DNA of 59,829 bases from Deltaproteobacteria bacterium (GCA_016183235.1 JACPFA010000011.1:1-59829); one strand, 5' to 3'. Shown: positions 43,447 to 51,681, numbered from the stretch's first letter. Translations and numbers: made by a program. The notes: generated from the letters alone by a model not told the origin.

Positions 43447-44877
43447 ATGACCCATTTTGTCGGCAGAAAAGAAGAGATGGAGGGGCTTCGGGCCCTTATG
43501 GAAAAAAGGAGCGCCAGCCTTGCCGTGATCAAAGGAAGGCGTCGTATTGGTAAAAGCCGTCTGGGAGAGGAGTTTTCGCGTTTTTTTCAACAGGCCTTCT
43601 TTTTTTCCGGTCTTCCACCGACAAAAGGAATAATGGCACAACACCAGAGAGATGAATTCCAAAGAAAAATGCACCACTATCGCATTCCTTCTCTCGGCAG
43701 TCAGGACTGGGGAGATCTTTTTGAGGCTGTTGCGCAAAAATGTCATGCCGGAAGGATCCTTGTCGTTTTCGATGAAATCTCATGGATGGGGATGAAAGAC
43801 CCCACTTTTTTGGGGAAATTAAAAACTGTCTGGGATAACGACTTCAAAAAAAATCAGAAGCTTATTTTGATTTTGTCAGGGTCGCAATCGACATGGATTG
43901 AAAAAAACATCTTAAGTAGCTCAGGTTTTGTCGGGCGGATTTCTTACATCCTTACTCTCGAAGAACTTTCTTTGCCAGAATGCAATCAATTTTGGTTCAA
44001 ACAAAAACTCCTGGTTTCGGCTTATGAAAAATTGAAAATTTTGAACATCACGGGGGGTGTTCCACGTTACTTGGAAGAAATCCAACCGCAAAAAACTGCT
44101 GAAGAAAATATCAAGCATCTTTGTTTTCGGCCAGAAGGGTTCTTGTTTAACGAATTTGAACAAATATTTTCAGACTTATTCTCTAAAAGAAGCGATAAAT
44201 ACAAAAAAATCGTTGGGCTTCTGTGCGAAAAAAAAGCATCCATTGAAGTCATCGCAAAGGTTCTTGGACGAAAAAAGGGAGGAGATATCAGTCACTGCCT
44301 GGATGATCTATGCAAAACTGGTTTTATCACGCGGGATTATACATGGGACATTAAGACCGCATCTCCTTCCAAACTGAGTCGTTATCGACTCAGTGATAAT
44401 TACGTTAGATTTTATTTGAAATACATCGAGCCTGCAAAAAAGAAAATTCTTCGCGGCGCGGCAGGAGAGTTGCCCTCTTCCTGGCTTTCCATTATGGGAT
44501 TGCAGTTTGAAAATCTAGTGCTTGGGCGAAAAAACAGGCCTCTTCTTTTTAAACGTCTTGGCATTGCCTCGCATGAGGTTTTGTGGTCTGACCCTTATTT
44601 TCAAACAAAAGCGGGGGCAAGAGAGGGGTGCCAAATTGATTTTTTGATCCAAACGAAGTTCAATACACTTTATCTTTGTGAGATTAAGTTTCACGGCCGG
44701 CCCGTACAGAAGGAAGTCGTTCGTCAAGTCGAAGACAAAATAAGAAGATTACAAATTCCGCGCGGCTTTTCCGTTCGGCCTGTTCTCATTCATGTCAATG
44801 GAGTTGATGATTCCGTTTTGGAGAGCGATTTTTTTTCTAACATTATCGATTTCTCCACGCTCTTGAGTGCTTACTAA
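43447..44877 (+). CDS. AAA-type ATPase with C-terminal nuclease-like (DUF234-like) domain
   Basis: 476 residues. FVGRKEEMEGLR leads to Walker A KGRRRIGKSRL, Walker B ILVVFDEIS and sensor-like LILSGSQS, a pattern of the archaeal-type ATPase family (PF01637). A winged-helix region follows (about 280-350), then a C-terminal part with CQIDFLIQ...LYLCEIKF, resembling a PD-(D/E)xK fold as in DUF234. The family spreads horizontally and its role is unclear. ATG 43447 is chosen from family start VGRKEE. Codon use and Phe/Lys-rich style differ from neighbours. Its last codons lie in a palindrome arm. Confidence 0.83.
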   Translation: MTHFVGRKEEMEGLRALMEKRSASLAVIKGRRRIGKSRLGEEFSRFFQQAFFFSGLPPTKGIMAQHQRDEFQRKMHHYRIPSLGSQDWGDLFEAVAQKCHAGRILVVFDEISWMGMKDPTFLGKLKTVWDNDFKKNQKLILILSGSQSTWIEKNILSSSGFVGRISYILTLEELSLPECNQFWFKQKLLVSAYEKLKILNITGGVPRYLEEIQPQKTAEENIKHLCFRPEGFLFNEFEQIFSDLFSKRSDKYKKIVGLLCEKKASIEVIAKVLGRKKGGDISHCLDDLCKTGFITRDYTWDIKTASPSKLSRYRLSDNYVRFYLKYIEPAKKKILRGAAGELPSSWLSIMGLQFENLVLGRKNRPLLFKRLGIASHEVLWSDPYFQTKAGAREGCQIDFLIQTKFNTLYLCEIKFHGRPVQKEVVRQVEDKIRRLQIPRGFSVRPVLIHVNGVDDSVLESDFFSNIIDFSTLLSAY

Positions 44878-45054
44878 GGAGTTCATAAGTTTCTACACAT
44901 ATTGCACAAGATTATGAGCCGAGACAAGGACGATGAGCAAAAAGCCCGGAGGTGTAGCCAAAGTGCTACATCGAGGACTTTTTGTGAAATCGGACGAAGT
45001 CGTAGGCCATAAGCTGAAGCAAGATGTGTAGAAACTTATGAAGTCCTTAGTAAG
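44870..45054. repeat. long palindromic element (family C, copy 2)
   Basis: Arms of 31 nt (44870-44900 and 45024-45054) are complementary at 30 positions; the left arm includes the last codon and stop of the ATPase gene. Read on the minus strand, its interior matches the trpF-trpB element (CTTATGGCCTACGACTT, TTGTCTCGGCTCATAATC), with a different but self-complementary inner stem. Confidence 0.9.
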
Positions 45055-45066
45055 GAGTTGGGTTTG

Positions 45067-45369
45067 TTAAGCGGCGAGTTTGGCTAATTTCTTAGCTAAG
45101 CGGCTAATCTTACGGGCAGCATTATTTTTGTGGAGTATGCCCTTGGTGACAGCCTTTTGAATGATACGGCTGGCACTTTGAAAAGCTGCGGTGGCCTGGG
45201 CCTTATCTTTTTGTTCAATGCTATGCACAACCTTTTTAATAAAAGTTTTTACCTGCGAACGAACCGTGAGGTTACGGGCTTGTTGTTTTAGGTTTTGCCG
45301 TTGCCTTTTAATTTGCGAAGTGTGTCGCCCTTTGGGCAACTTGCGTTTAACTGCTTTTGCGTCAGCCAT
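45067..45369 (-). CDS. rpsT: 30S ribosomal protein S20
   Basis: 100 residues, very basic. MADAKAVKRKLPKGRHTSQI, SQVKTFIKKVVHSIEQKD and IQKAVTKGILHKNNAARKIS are typical S20. ATG 45369 has AGAGGA 6 bases upstream; the longer in-frame reading is not S20-like. S20 usually regulates its own translation. Confidence 0.93.
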   Translation of the reverse strand: MADAKAVKRKLPKGRHTSQIKRQRQNLKQQARNLTVRSQVKTFIKKVVHSIEQKDKAQATAAFQSASRIIQKAVTKGILHKNNAARKISRLAKKLAKLAA

Positions 45370-45457
45370 AAATCCTCTGTAACATTTAAGGGCCCCTTCC
45401 GTAACAAAGCCTGAACCCTTTGTCAATGGACCATCCATAAGGTGTGCGTTTGTGTAG

Positions 45458-45478
45458 GAATGTATACAGAATGTATAC
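45458..45478. promoter_or_regulatory. tandem GAATGTATAC motif, possible operator
   Basis: GAATGTATAC occurs twice with starts 11 bases apart (45458, 45469), one helical turn; each contains the palindrome GTATAC. Lies between divergent rpsT and the 45562 gene. No regulator can be assigned. Confidence 0.35.
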
Positions 45479-45561
45479 GAAGTTTCTAGTTTCTAGGAAC
45501 CAAATTTCTATTTTTCCCGAAAAAACTAATTAAGGGGCAGGGTTTTTTAAAGGAGAACCAA

Positions 45562-46431
45562 ATGGCTGATTTCCTTAAAGGTTTGATTGATACTGCAAGA
45601 CATGAAGCTACTGGTCTTGGATACGAAGTCAATAAACTTCTTGTGGAGGGTGGTACAGGTAGAGTTGCCAATGCCCTTCGGGCTTTGTTTGACTCTCTTG
45701 AATCATCCAGTAAAACCCGTGATTTTCGAGACAGGTTCATAAAATACATGGTTGAAAGGTCCACCGTAGAAGAAGTAGAGGTGCTTTTTCGAGAGGCTAC
45801 TCAATATTTAACCCGCGCATCTCGAGCAGTTCGTGGAATAAGCCCCTACTCAAAGGATAATTTGGCAACTTACATTGTAGAACAAGCCCTGCCAGGTATT
45901 AGAAATAGACTAGGTGCGGCATCTTAAGAATTTAGCCAGTCTGTTGAAACAATAGAGGAGTTATTAAAGAAAGCTCAAACTGCAAGATCTGTTTACGATA
46001 AATACTGGGAGAGTTCTTTTTTTAATAGATTGCTAAATATCAGAGATTGGACACGATCCATTATTGCTCGAAGGGGAAAAGAAACAGCAGTTGCCGCAAC
46101 TGTAACCACTTCCAGTGCTGTTGTTGCTTATGAAATTGGTACTACAAGCGTAGGCACACTTCTAGCAGAAGGGGGTGCAGCTGGCGCAGCACTCGTGGGT
46201 ACTGCAGTGGCTATAGGTGGGACAGTAGGCACTGGTATGGGCTGTGGAATAAATTTAGTTATCGGTGAACCGTGTTTAGGTGATTGGGGTATCGTAACAA
46301 GATCAAGGGGAGAAATAGAGCAAAATAACGTTACGGAATACGCTCGTCAATTTGGCGAAGAACGATATGTTCCGGGCATGACGAAAGGGCGTTTGTTTGG
46401 CTCTATACCTCTAAACCGAAAGTTTCGGTAG
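45562..46431 (+). pseudogene. gene of unknown function interrupted by an in-frame TAA
   Basis: AAAGGAG precedes ATG 45562. The first 121 residues (MADFLKGLIDTARHEATGLG ... LPGIRNRLGAAS) end at TAA 45925-45927. The same frame then stays open for 168 further codons (EFSQSVETIEELLKKAQTAR ... PLNRKFR), with no usable start until TTG 46030, which lacks a ribosome-binding site. The second part has a Gly/Ala-rich hydrophobic hairpin (TVTTSSAVVAYEIG, GGAAGAALVGTAVAIGGTVG), suggesting membrane insertion. It could be a pseudogene, a recoded stop, or two genes. Nothing recognisable by family. Confidence 0.6.
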
Positions 46432-46469
46432 GGTATGGGGGGTACCATGACCGTTCTGGTGGAACAATT

Positions 46470-46976
46470 ATGGTACAGACTATGGATGGCCGGCATGCGG
46501 AAACTGTTCGACTTTCAACCCTAGGCGCCAATCTGCTACCGGCACGAGAGTCACCCCATTTGGTTCAGGCTTATCGAACGCAAAGGTTTTCCACAGGTGT
46601 TCCTCGTCGCGAGGCAGACGAGCTTTTCGGTGCTGTCTCCGCACAAAATATGGCAGCTGGAAGATTGGTAGACGACATAAAAGCTGAACCTCGGCACTAT
46701 CACAATGAAGCAAGGCAAGAAACGCGTTTTCTTAATGGGCTGATGAGAGATCGAGAGGTATTAGTAAGGCAAGATGATATTTCAGGCAGTAGAACCGCAC
46801 AATTAGATTGGGGGGTCGTAGAAAACGTAGACTACAACCTATATGGTGGAGCCAATGGCAAACCAGCTATTTTTATTCGATTAAAAAAAGATGAACTTGG
46901 CGAAGCACGCACTATTGTCATTGCTGCCCATGAAGAGCACACTATTCGTGTATTCAAAACTAGGGAAATTTTATGA
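46470..46976 (+). CDS. protein of unknown function
   Basis: 168 residues from ATG 46470, with GGTGGA upstream. Soluble, Arg-rich. Segments include PRREADELFGAVSAQNM, RHYHNEARQETRFLNG and GKPAIFIRLKKDELGEARTI. No family recognised. The frame is open upstream of the ATG (KPKVSVGYGGYHDRSGGT), overlapping the end of the interrupted gene in another frame, so this could be the continuation of the same gene after a frameshift. The stop codon is part of a repeated leader sequence (46966-47008). Confidence 0.5.
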   Translation: MVQTMDGRHAETVRLSTLGANLLPARESPHLVQAYRTQRFSTGVPRREADELFGAVSAQNMAAGRLVDDIKAEPRHYHNEARQETRFLNGLMRDREVLVRQDDISGSRTAQLDWGVVENVDYNLYGGANGKPAIFIRLKKDELGEARTIVIAAHEEHTIRVFKTREIL

Positions 46977-47008
46977 CGGAGGAAAATTAACTCATTGAAA
47001 TTATTTAA
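46966..47008. repeat. repeated gene-start sequence, copy 1
   Basis: 43 bases containing TTTTATGACGGAGGAAAATT followed by AAATTATTT. 40 of 43 bases match copy 2 at 57243, and the first 25 bases are identical in copy 3 at 57763, where the unit provides the ribosome-binding site and first codons of a secreted-protein gene. Here only a nine-codon stub follows (LKLFKADFY then stop). Confidence 0.8.
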
Positions 47009-47020
47009 AGCAGATTTTTA

Positions 47021-48322
47021 CTAGAAGAGTTTTGAGAGTTGTTTTTTAATTTGTATTAGAACGGTTGTAATGAGCTGTGCCGGCACAAACTTGTTGAAGT
47101 TGTGGACTACAGCCTCCATGAGCTGCCCCCGCTCTCGCAATTCTTCCAACAAATGCTCAAGGTCTCGTGCTGGAAAACCCGTCGCTTTGGCTGTCTGTTC
47201 CCAATGTCGTCTTTGGATCTGCCCGAGGTGATAATGTTTTCTGTTTCCGATGGCCATGGCCTGTTTGGCTTGTTTTGGTTCGATCTGTCGCGCTACCAGG
47301 GCAGGCCATACTGTCACGACATCGTAAATCGGTGTGAGATAAAAACCGGTTGATAGCAAGTTGATGCTGAAATTTTTGGCGTGTCCGTCAATGGCCCCCA
47401 GCAGAAAAAAAACCAGTTGTGCCCGCATAAATTCTGAGCGATCCCGTTCACGCTGGTCGGAGGCGTTGAGGAAACTCATAATCTGTGCGATCCCCGGCCC
47501 CCCATCCGATTCATACTTTTGTGCCCAAGGAATGCCCAAGGCCTGACACAGGTCTTCCTGGGGTATGCGGGAAATGTCTTTCTTATTTTGGGACCAAAGT
47601 CGGTCGAAACGCTCAACGACAAGGCAATTGATGCCGCCAAAATTTTTTATATCTACTTTTGCAACCCTAAGACCAAAATGTTCAGCCAACTTCAGGCATA
47701 ACCATTCGTTTTGAACGCTCGCGCTCATATCGATTCCATTCGACAGTTTGCCCATAGCCGGCTTTAGAATATGGGTCGTTGGTGTACTTCCTTTGGGCCG
47801 GTGCCAGCGCCCCTTCCAGTACAAAAGAGCAGTTTTTTCCTGAACCCCGGCGATAGAAATTCGAAATTCTTTCTCGCGGTCGAGCCCCAACGGAGCGGTT
47901 TTTAGGTGGCGTAGCAGGTCGCCGATCTCCTGTTCGGAAAGTACCTCGCCCTGAATAGGCCCTGGCGGCGACACCGGCTCGCCTTCAGGGATGAATTGCA
48001 GTGCACCAATACAATCACGTCCCACGGCTGCTAACAGATCAACCGCCTTGTTGCTATTGGTTGCCATTCGTTCTGCCAATCTGCGGCGAATCTCATCATT
48101 GTCGGGGAGCAGGTTGTCAAAATAAGCCTCGACGGTTGCACCTTGATAAGGTGATTCCCGCAGAGGCATTGATTGTGAGACAGGCAAGGATCCGGTTGTT
48201 TGTAACCACTTGTCGGTATAGGCAAAGGCCACATTCCCGGAAGCGCTTCGTGTCAGCGTGCCAACTTGTTGACCATTCAGTAACACCTGAAGACGAAGCT
48301 GTTTTCTTTTTCGTCCCATCAA
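47021..48322 (-). CDS. hipA: HipA serine/threonine kinase toxin (module 1)
   Basis: 433 residues, close to the E. coli HipA pattern. An N-terminal domain (about 8-110) is followed by the autophosphorylation-loop sequence RISIAGVQEKTALL (Ser156), the catalytic FFLLGAIDGHAKNFSI and the metal-binding PIYDVVT. HipA phosphorylates glutamyl-tRNA synthetase in E. coli and causes growth arrest. It is preceded by its HTH antitoxin with an 11-base gap. All key residues are present, so an active toxin is expected. Its C-terminal part has a degenerate duplicate at 54952-55270. Confidence 0.93.
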   Translation of the reverse strand: MMGRKRKQLRLQVLLNGQQVGTLTRSASGNVAFAYTDKWLQTTGSLPVSQSMPLRESPYQGATVEAYFDNLLPDNDEIRRRLAERMATNSNKAVDLLAAVGRDCIGALQFIPEGEPVSPPGPIQGEVLSEQEIGDLLRHLKTAPLGLDREKEFRISIAGVQEKTALLYWKGRWHRPKGSTPTTHILKPAMGKLSNGIDMSASVQNEWLCLKLAEHFGLRVAKVDIKNFGGINCLVVERFDRLWSQNKKDISRIPQEDLCQALGIPWAQKYESDGGPGIAQIMSFLNASDQRERDRSEFMRAQLVFFLLGAIDGHAKNFSINLLSTGFYLTPIYDVVTVWPALVARQIEPKQAKQAMAIGNRKHYHLGQIQRRHWEQTAKATGFPARDLEHLLEELRERGQLMEAVVHNFNKFVPAQLITTVLIQIKKQLSKLF

Positions 48323-48333
48323 AGCTCCTTATT

Positions 48334-48591
48334 TTAAGGCATGGTTTTTTTTCGATTTCTCAAAACAAGTTCTAGATCGAGACCGGCTGTGAGCTTAAAG
48401 AGCGTGCCGAGTTGGGTGCCGGGTGCCCCTGATTCGATTAGCGATACGATGGATTGTTTGATGCCAGACTTCAGGCCTGCCTGTTGCTGGGTCCATTTTG
48501 CCTGTTTGCGAAAGCGGAGCAAGGCTGTCCCCAACTGAGCCGAATTGCGCACCACCGGTTCCAGTGCATGGGTTTTGGAATGTTTTGTCAT
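48334..48591 (-). CDS. hipB: HipB-like HTH antitoxin (module 1)
   Basis: 85 residues. XRE helix-turn-helix: LGTALLRFRKQAKWTQQQAG, LKSGIKQSIVSLIESGAPG, then TQLGTLFKLTAGLDLELVLR, which forms the HipB dimer-strand region. First gene of the hipBA operon. Three operator-like sites of the HipB consensus lie just upstream, so it should repress its own operon together with HipA. Confidence 0.9.
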   Translation of the reverse strand: MTKHSKTHALEPVVRNSAQLGTALLRFRKQAKWTQQQAGLKSGIKQSIVSLIESGAPGTQLGTLFKLTAGLDLELVLRNRKKTMP

Positions 48592-48603
48592 GACAGCCCT
48601 TTC

Positions 48604-48675
48604 TAGCCCTTATAAGGGATAAATAATTTTTATCCTTTTTAAAGGATAAGTCAAGTTTATCCTTTTGAGAGGATA
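48604..48675 (-). promoter_or_regulatory. three HipB-type operators (TATCC-N8-GGATA)
   Basis: TATCC, 8 bases, GGATA occurs exactly at 48631-48648 and 48658-48675. A third with one mismatch (TAGCC-N8-GGATA) is at 48604-48621. This is the published E. coli HipB operator consensus. The sites start 13 bases upstream of the hipB ATG at 48591. The spacing between sites is 27 bases each. Confidence 0.85.
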
Positions 48676-48676
48676 G

Positions 48677-48714
48677 TATTTCCCATAAAAATAAGCTGTA
48701 TTGATTGCCGGTCA
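48677..48714 (-). repeat. displaced copy of the 3' end of the MBOAT gene
   Basis: 34 of 38 bases match 50328-50365, the end of the acyltransferase gene. Read on the minus strand it encodes TGNQYSLFLWEI, against TGNQWSLFLWEI in the intact gene. The two copies bracket the second hip module. Confidence 0.8.
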
Positions 48715-48807
48715 GACATAATAGATATTATATTATCTATAATTATAAAATTATCAATTTATATATAATATATTGTCCTTTATTTACATTCATGATAGTT
48801 TGTTAAT

Positions 48808-49113
48808 ATGGTTTCAGGGGCCTTGTCGTTGCAAACACCCGAGGAAGTTAAGCAATCTATCGCCAAGCGATTCAAGGGGTTTCGTCTGCGAAAAGGCTGG
48901 AAGCAGATGACCTTGGCTGCTCGGTCGGGGGTCACGCTTGGTTCTCTAAAGCGGTTTGAAAGTTCGGGTGAAGTTTCTCTTGCTTCTTTATTGCGGCTTG
49001 CCCATGCCTTAGGGTGTTTAGATGAATTCAACAGGCTGGCCGAACGTCCCTCCGCCAATAGTCTGGCTGAACTGGAAAGGGAAGCGGCCTTTCCCAAAAG
49101 GGGAAGAGAATGA
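48808..49113 (+). CDS. XRE-family HTH antitoxin (hip module 2)
   Basis: 101 residues. An HTH domain at about 16-68 (FKGFRLRKGWKQMTLAARSG, SLKRFESSGEVSLASLLRLA), then a tail (LAELEREAAFPKRGRE). It overlaps the following HipA gene by ATGA. Divergent from hip module 1. The intervening DNA (48715-48807) is AT-rich (TATAATATATTG near 48762-48773) and probably contains its promoter. Confidence 0.85.
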   Translation: MVSGALSLQTPEEVKQSIAKRFKGFRLRKGWKQMTLAARSGVTLGSLKRFESSGEVSLASLLRLAHALGCLDEFNRLAERPSANSLAELEREAAFPKRGRE

Positions 49114-50312
49114 AAAAAATCCAAGTCCGTTTCACCCGTACTCCAAAAGAGTCGTTTGAAGTTGGAACCCTGGCGGAAGAAAGTGGGCGCATTTTTTTTG
49201 AATATGCCCCCGAGTGGTTAAGCCGGGGGTTCAATCTTTCTCCCTTCCGATTACCCTTTGAACCAAATTTGTTTGAACACAAGGATTTATCCTTTGGCCC
49301 TTTGCCGGGGCTTTTTGAAGACTCCCTGCCCGACGGTTGGGGTTTGTTATTAATGAATCGTCACTTTCAAAAGTTGAGGCTGGCTGCTTCCCCTCTGGAT
49401 CGTTTGGCTTGGTTGGGTATGCGTACTATGGGCGCATTGACCTATCATCCGCCATCTGAAAAGGTGGAGCAAAAAGCAGGTCCTTTTGATTTATCAATAC
49501 TGGCAACACACGCACAGGCGCTGCTAGCAGGGAGGGCAAGAGAAGTTCTGCCCCAATTATTGCAGGCCGGGGGAAGCCCGGCGGGAGCTAGACCCAAAGT
49601 TGTGGTTGGTATTCAAGGGGATAAAATTGTTTCGGGTGCGCAAGATTTGCCAGAAGGTTTTGATCCTTGGATCATCAAGTTTTGTGCCAAAGAAGATCTG
49701 CCGGATGCGGGGACGATAGAATACGCCTATTCCCTGATGGCGCGGGCGGCAGGCATCACGATGCCGGAAACAAAACTTTTTAAAACAAAGGTCGCCTCTT
49801 TTTTTGGAATCAAACGCTTTGATCGAAGCAAAAACGATCGGTATCACGTGCACACGTTTGGCAATTTGGTTCATTCCAATTTTCGCATTCCCTCCTGTGA
49901 CTATGCCGATCTGCTTCGGGCAACAACGCTTCTTACAAAAAATCAAAAGGATGTGCAGCAAGCTTTTCGTCGTATGGTCTTTAATGGGCTGGCTCATAAT
50001 CGGGATGACCATGTCAAAAATTTTGCCTTTCTTATGGATTTTGAAACCGGGGACTGGAGTCTTTCCCCGGCCTATGACTTAACCTTCAGTTTGGGGCCGG
50101 GGGGTGAGCACCAAATGACGATTGCGGGTGAAGGCAAAAATCCCCAAGCGAAACATTTTTTCGAATTGGGTAAAAAGGCGGGGCTTTCTCAAACCATCAT
50201 GAAAACCATTTTGGAGGAGGTTCGATCGGCTGTGGTGTCATGGAAAAAGTTTGCAAAAAAAGCAGGAGTGAGCCTGTCTGCAACAAAACGAATTTCTGAT
50301 TTTTTCTCTTGA
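49110..50312 (+). CDS. HipA-family kinase (hip module 2)
   Basis: 400 residues. A HipA N-terminal domain (FGPLPGLFEDSLPDGWGLLL), the loop GGSPAGARPKVVVG in place of the usual SIAGxQxK, the catalytic NGLAHNRDDHVKNFAFLMD and the metal-site AYDLTFSLG. This is the branch of HipA-like kinases with a GGSSxGARPK loop, different from module 1, so the phosphorylated target may differ too. The toxin role is inferred from the family and the overlapping antitoxin gene. Confidence 0.9.
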   Translation: MKKIQVRFTRTPKESFEVGTLAEESGRIFFEYAPEWLSRGFNLSPFRLPFEPNLFEHKDLSFGPLPGLFEDSLPDGWGLLLMNRHFQKLRLAASPLDRLAWLGMRTMGALTYHPPSEKVEQKAGPFDLSILATHAQALLAGRAREVLPQLLQAGGSPAGARPKVVVGIQGDKIVSGAQDLPEGFDPWIIKFCAKEDLPDAGTIEYAYSLMARAAGITMPETKLFKTKVASFFGIKRFDRSKNDRYHVHTFGNLVHSNFRIPSCDYADLLRATTLLTKNQKDVQQAFRRMVFNGLAHNRDDHVKNFAFLMDFETGDWSLSPAYDLTFSLGPGGEHQMTIAGEGKNPQAKHFFELGKKAGLSQTIMKTILEEVRSAVVSWKKFAKKAGVSLSATKRISDFFS

Positions 50313-50318
50313 AATCGG

Positions 50319-51623
50319 TTAATTTTTTATTTCCCATAAAAACAAGCTCCATTGGTTGCCGGTCAAAATCCTTAAAATCATGCTCAAGCCCTGGGGGTGG
50401 CCACCCCAAAAGGGCAGCCAGCTTAAGGCGACAAAGTGAAAGGTGAAGAGAGTCGAGAGGCTATAAGTGAAACGGGGCCGTGCCCTCATCCAAAGTTGCA
50501 GGCTTCTTAAGTAACCGGAGTCTTTTGTTTCGATCTTTCTCCAAAAATTTTTCCAGAGCCTTAAAAAACACATCCCCAATCCATGCCACAAACCCCAAAT
50601 GACAAAGGCAAGGCTAGGCACATGCCACAAGGCAATCGCCATAAAAACAACCAGATAGTTGAAATAAACATGACGCTTGCTTCCCCCCAGTGGGATATAA
50701 ACGTAGTCTCTTAAAAAACGGGTGAAGGTCATGTGCCAAGAGCGCCAGAACTCTGCGAGATTTCGTTTGAAATAAGGATAGTTATAATTTTCCTCAAGGT
50801 GAAAGCCGCCTAAACTTGAGAAGCTGATTGCGAAATCGTTGGCCATAGAGGCAAAAAGATAAAAACTGATCGCGCGGGCATACATGCCCCAAAGTAAATA
50901 TAAATAAGAGTATTGCTGGGGGTAATCAAAATAATTTTTCCAATCGAGGGTGAAAAAATAAAGGGCGACCCAACTTTTTAAAAACGCCCCAAGGATTCGC
51001 AAAAAAATTTGGGCCCATGGTTTTGTTGGAAGAGGGGATGAAAGTGCCAGGTTTGGTTTAAATTCTTCTATTCTCTCAATGGGACCCTGAAAAAAAGTGG
51101 GGTAGAAAAAAAGGTAGGTTAAATAATCAAAAAATTTTAGTGGGATTTTTTTGCCATTCCCCACATCAACTACCACCATAAGCAGGCGAATCAGCGAATA
51201 GGCAATGCCAAATTTGTGGATCGTAGGCCCTGTCCAGGGCGAGTGAAGCAATTCAAAATTCATCGCGGCAAAATGGATGAACACGAAGAACGCTGCCAAA
51301 AGGTAGCTTAGGCCTTTGCGATGAGGGCTTTCTTCAAGCCTTCGAAAAATCAGGTAAAGCAGCGAGGTGACACCCACAAAAAGGCCTATGTAGAGCGGAG
51401 AGGTGATGAACATCAGCAAGCCGGCTGAGCCAAGCAAAACAAGAAAATTTCGTGATGAAACGAACAAAAGACCAATAATAATCAAAAAGAGGGAAAAGAG
51501 GGCCACGCGGGTGGGAAGATGAATATGGGCAACAAAAGTGTTTGCGAGAAAGTCCAGCAAGGTACTGTTCATAATCGATTGACGGTAGATAGCCAAGCCA
51601 AGAATGTAATCTTTTTTCATTCC
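50319..51623 (-). CDS. MBOAT-family O-acyltransferase
   Basis: About 434 residues from ATG 51623; a TTG at 51689 and ATGs at 51662 and 51572 are alternatives. A polytopic membrane protein with around ten hydrophobic segments. YPTFFQGPIERIEEF, NLAEFWRSWHMTFTRFLRDY, YIPLGGS and the catalytic-histidine region IWGLWHGLG place it with AlgI/DltB-type acyltransferases that modify cell-surface polymers. No partner acetylation genes are nearby. Its extreme 3' end is duplicated on the far side of hip module 2. Confidence 0.87.
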   Translation of the reverse strand, partial: GMKKDYILGLAIYRQSIMNSTLLDFLANTFVAHIHLPTRVALFSLFLIIIGLLFVSSRNFLVLLGSAGLLMFITSPLYIGLFVGVTSLLYLIFRRLEESPHRKGLSYLLAAFFVFIHFAAMNFELLHSPWTGPTIHKFGIAYSLIRLLMVVVDVGNGKKIPLKFFDYLTYLFFYPTFFQGPIERIEEFKPNLALSSPLPTKPWAQIFLRILGAFLKSWVALYFFTLDWKNYFDYPQQYSYLYLLWGMYARAISFYLFASMANDFAISFSSLGGFHLEENYNYPYFKRNLAEFWRSWHMTFTRFLRDYVYIPLGGSKRHVYFNYLVVFMAIALWHVPSLAFVIWGLWHGLGMCFLRLWKNFWRKIETKDSGYLRSLQLWMRARPRFTYSLSTLFTFHFVALSWLPFWGGHPQGLSMILRILTGNQWSLFLWEIKN

Positions 51624-51681
51624 TCTCTTTTTCTTCTTTGCCTTTGATTCATCTAGTGGCATAAGGCGGGCGAGGTGATTT

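Noticed and set aside
45191-45382. Plus-strand frame opposite rpsT
   Set aside because: Antisense shadow of S20 with no ribosome-binding site.
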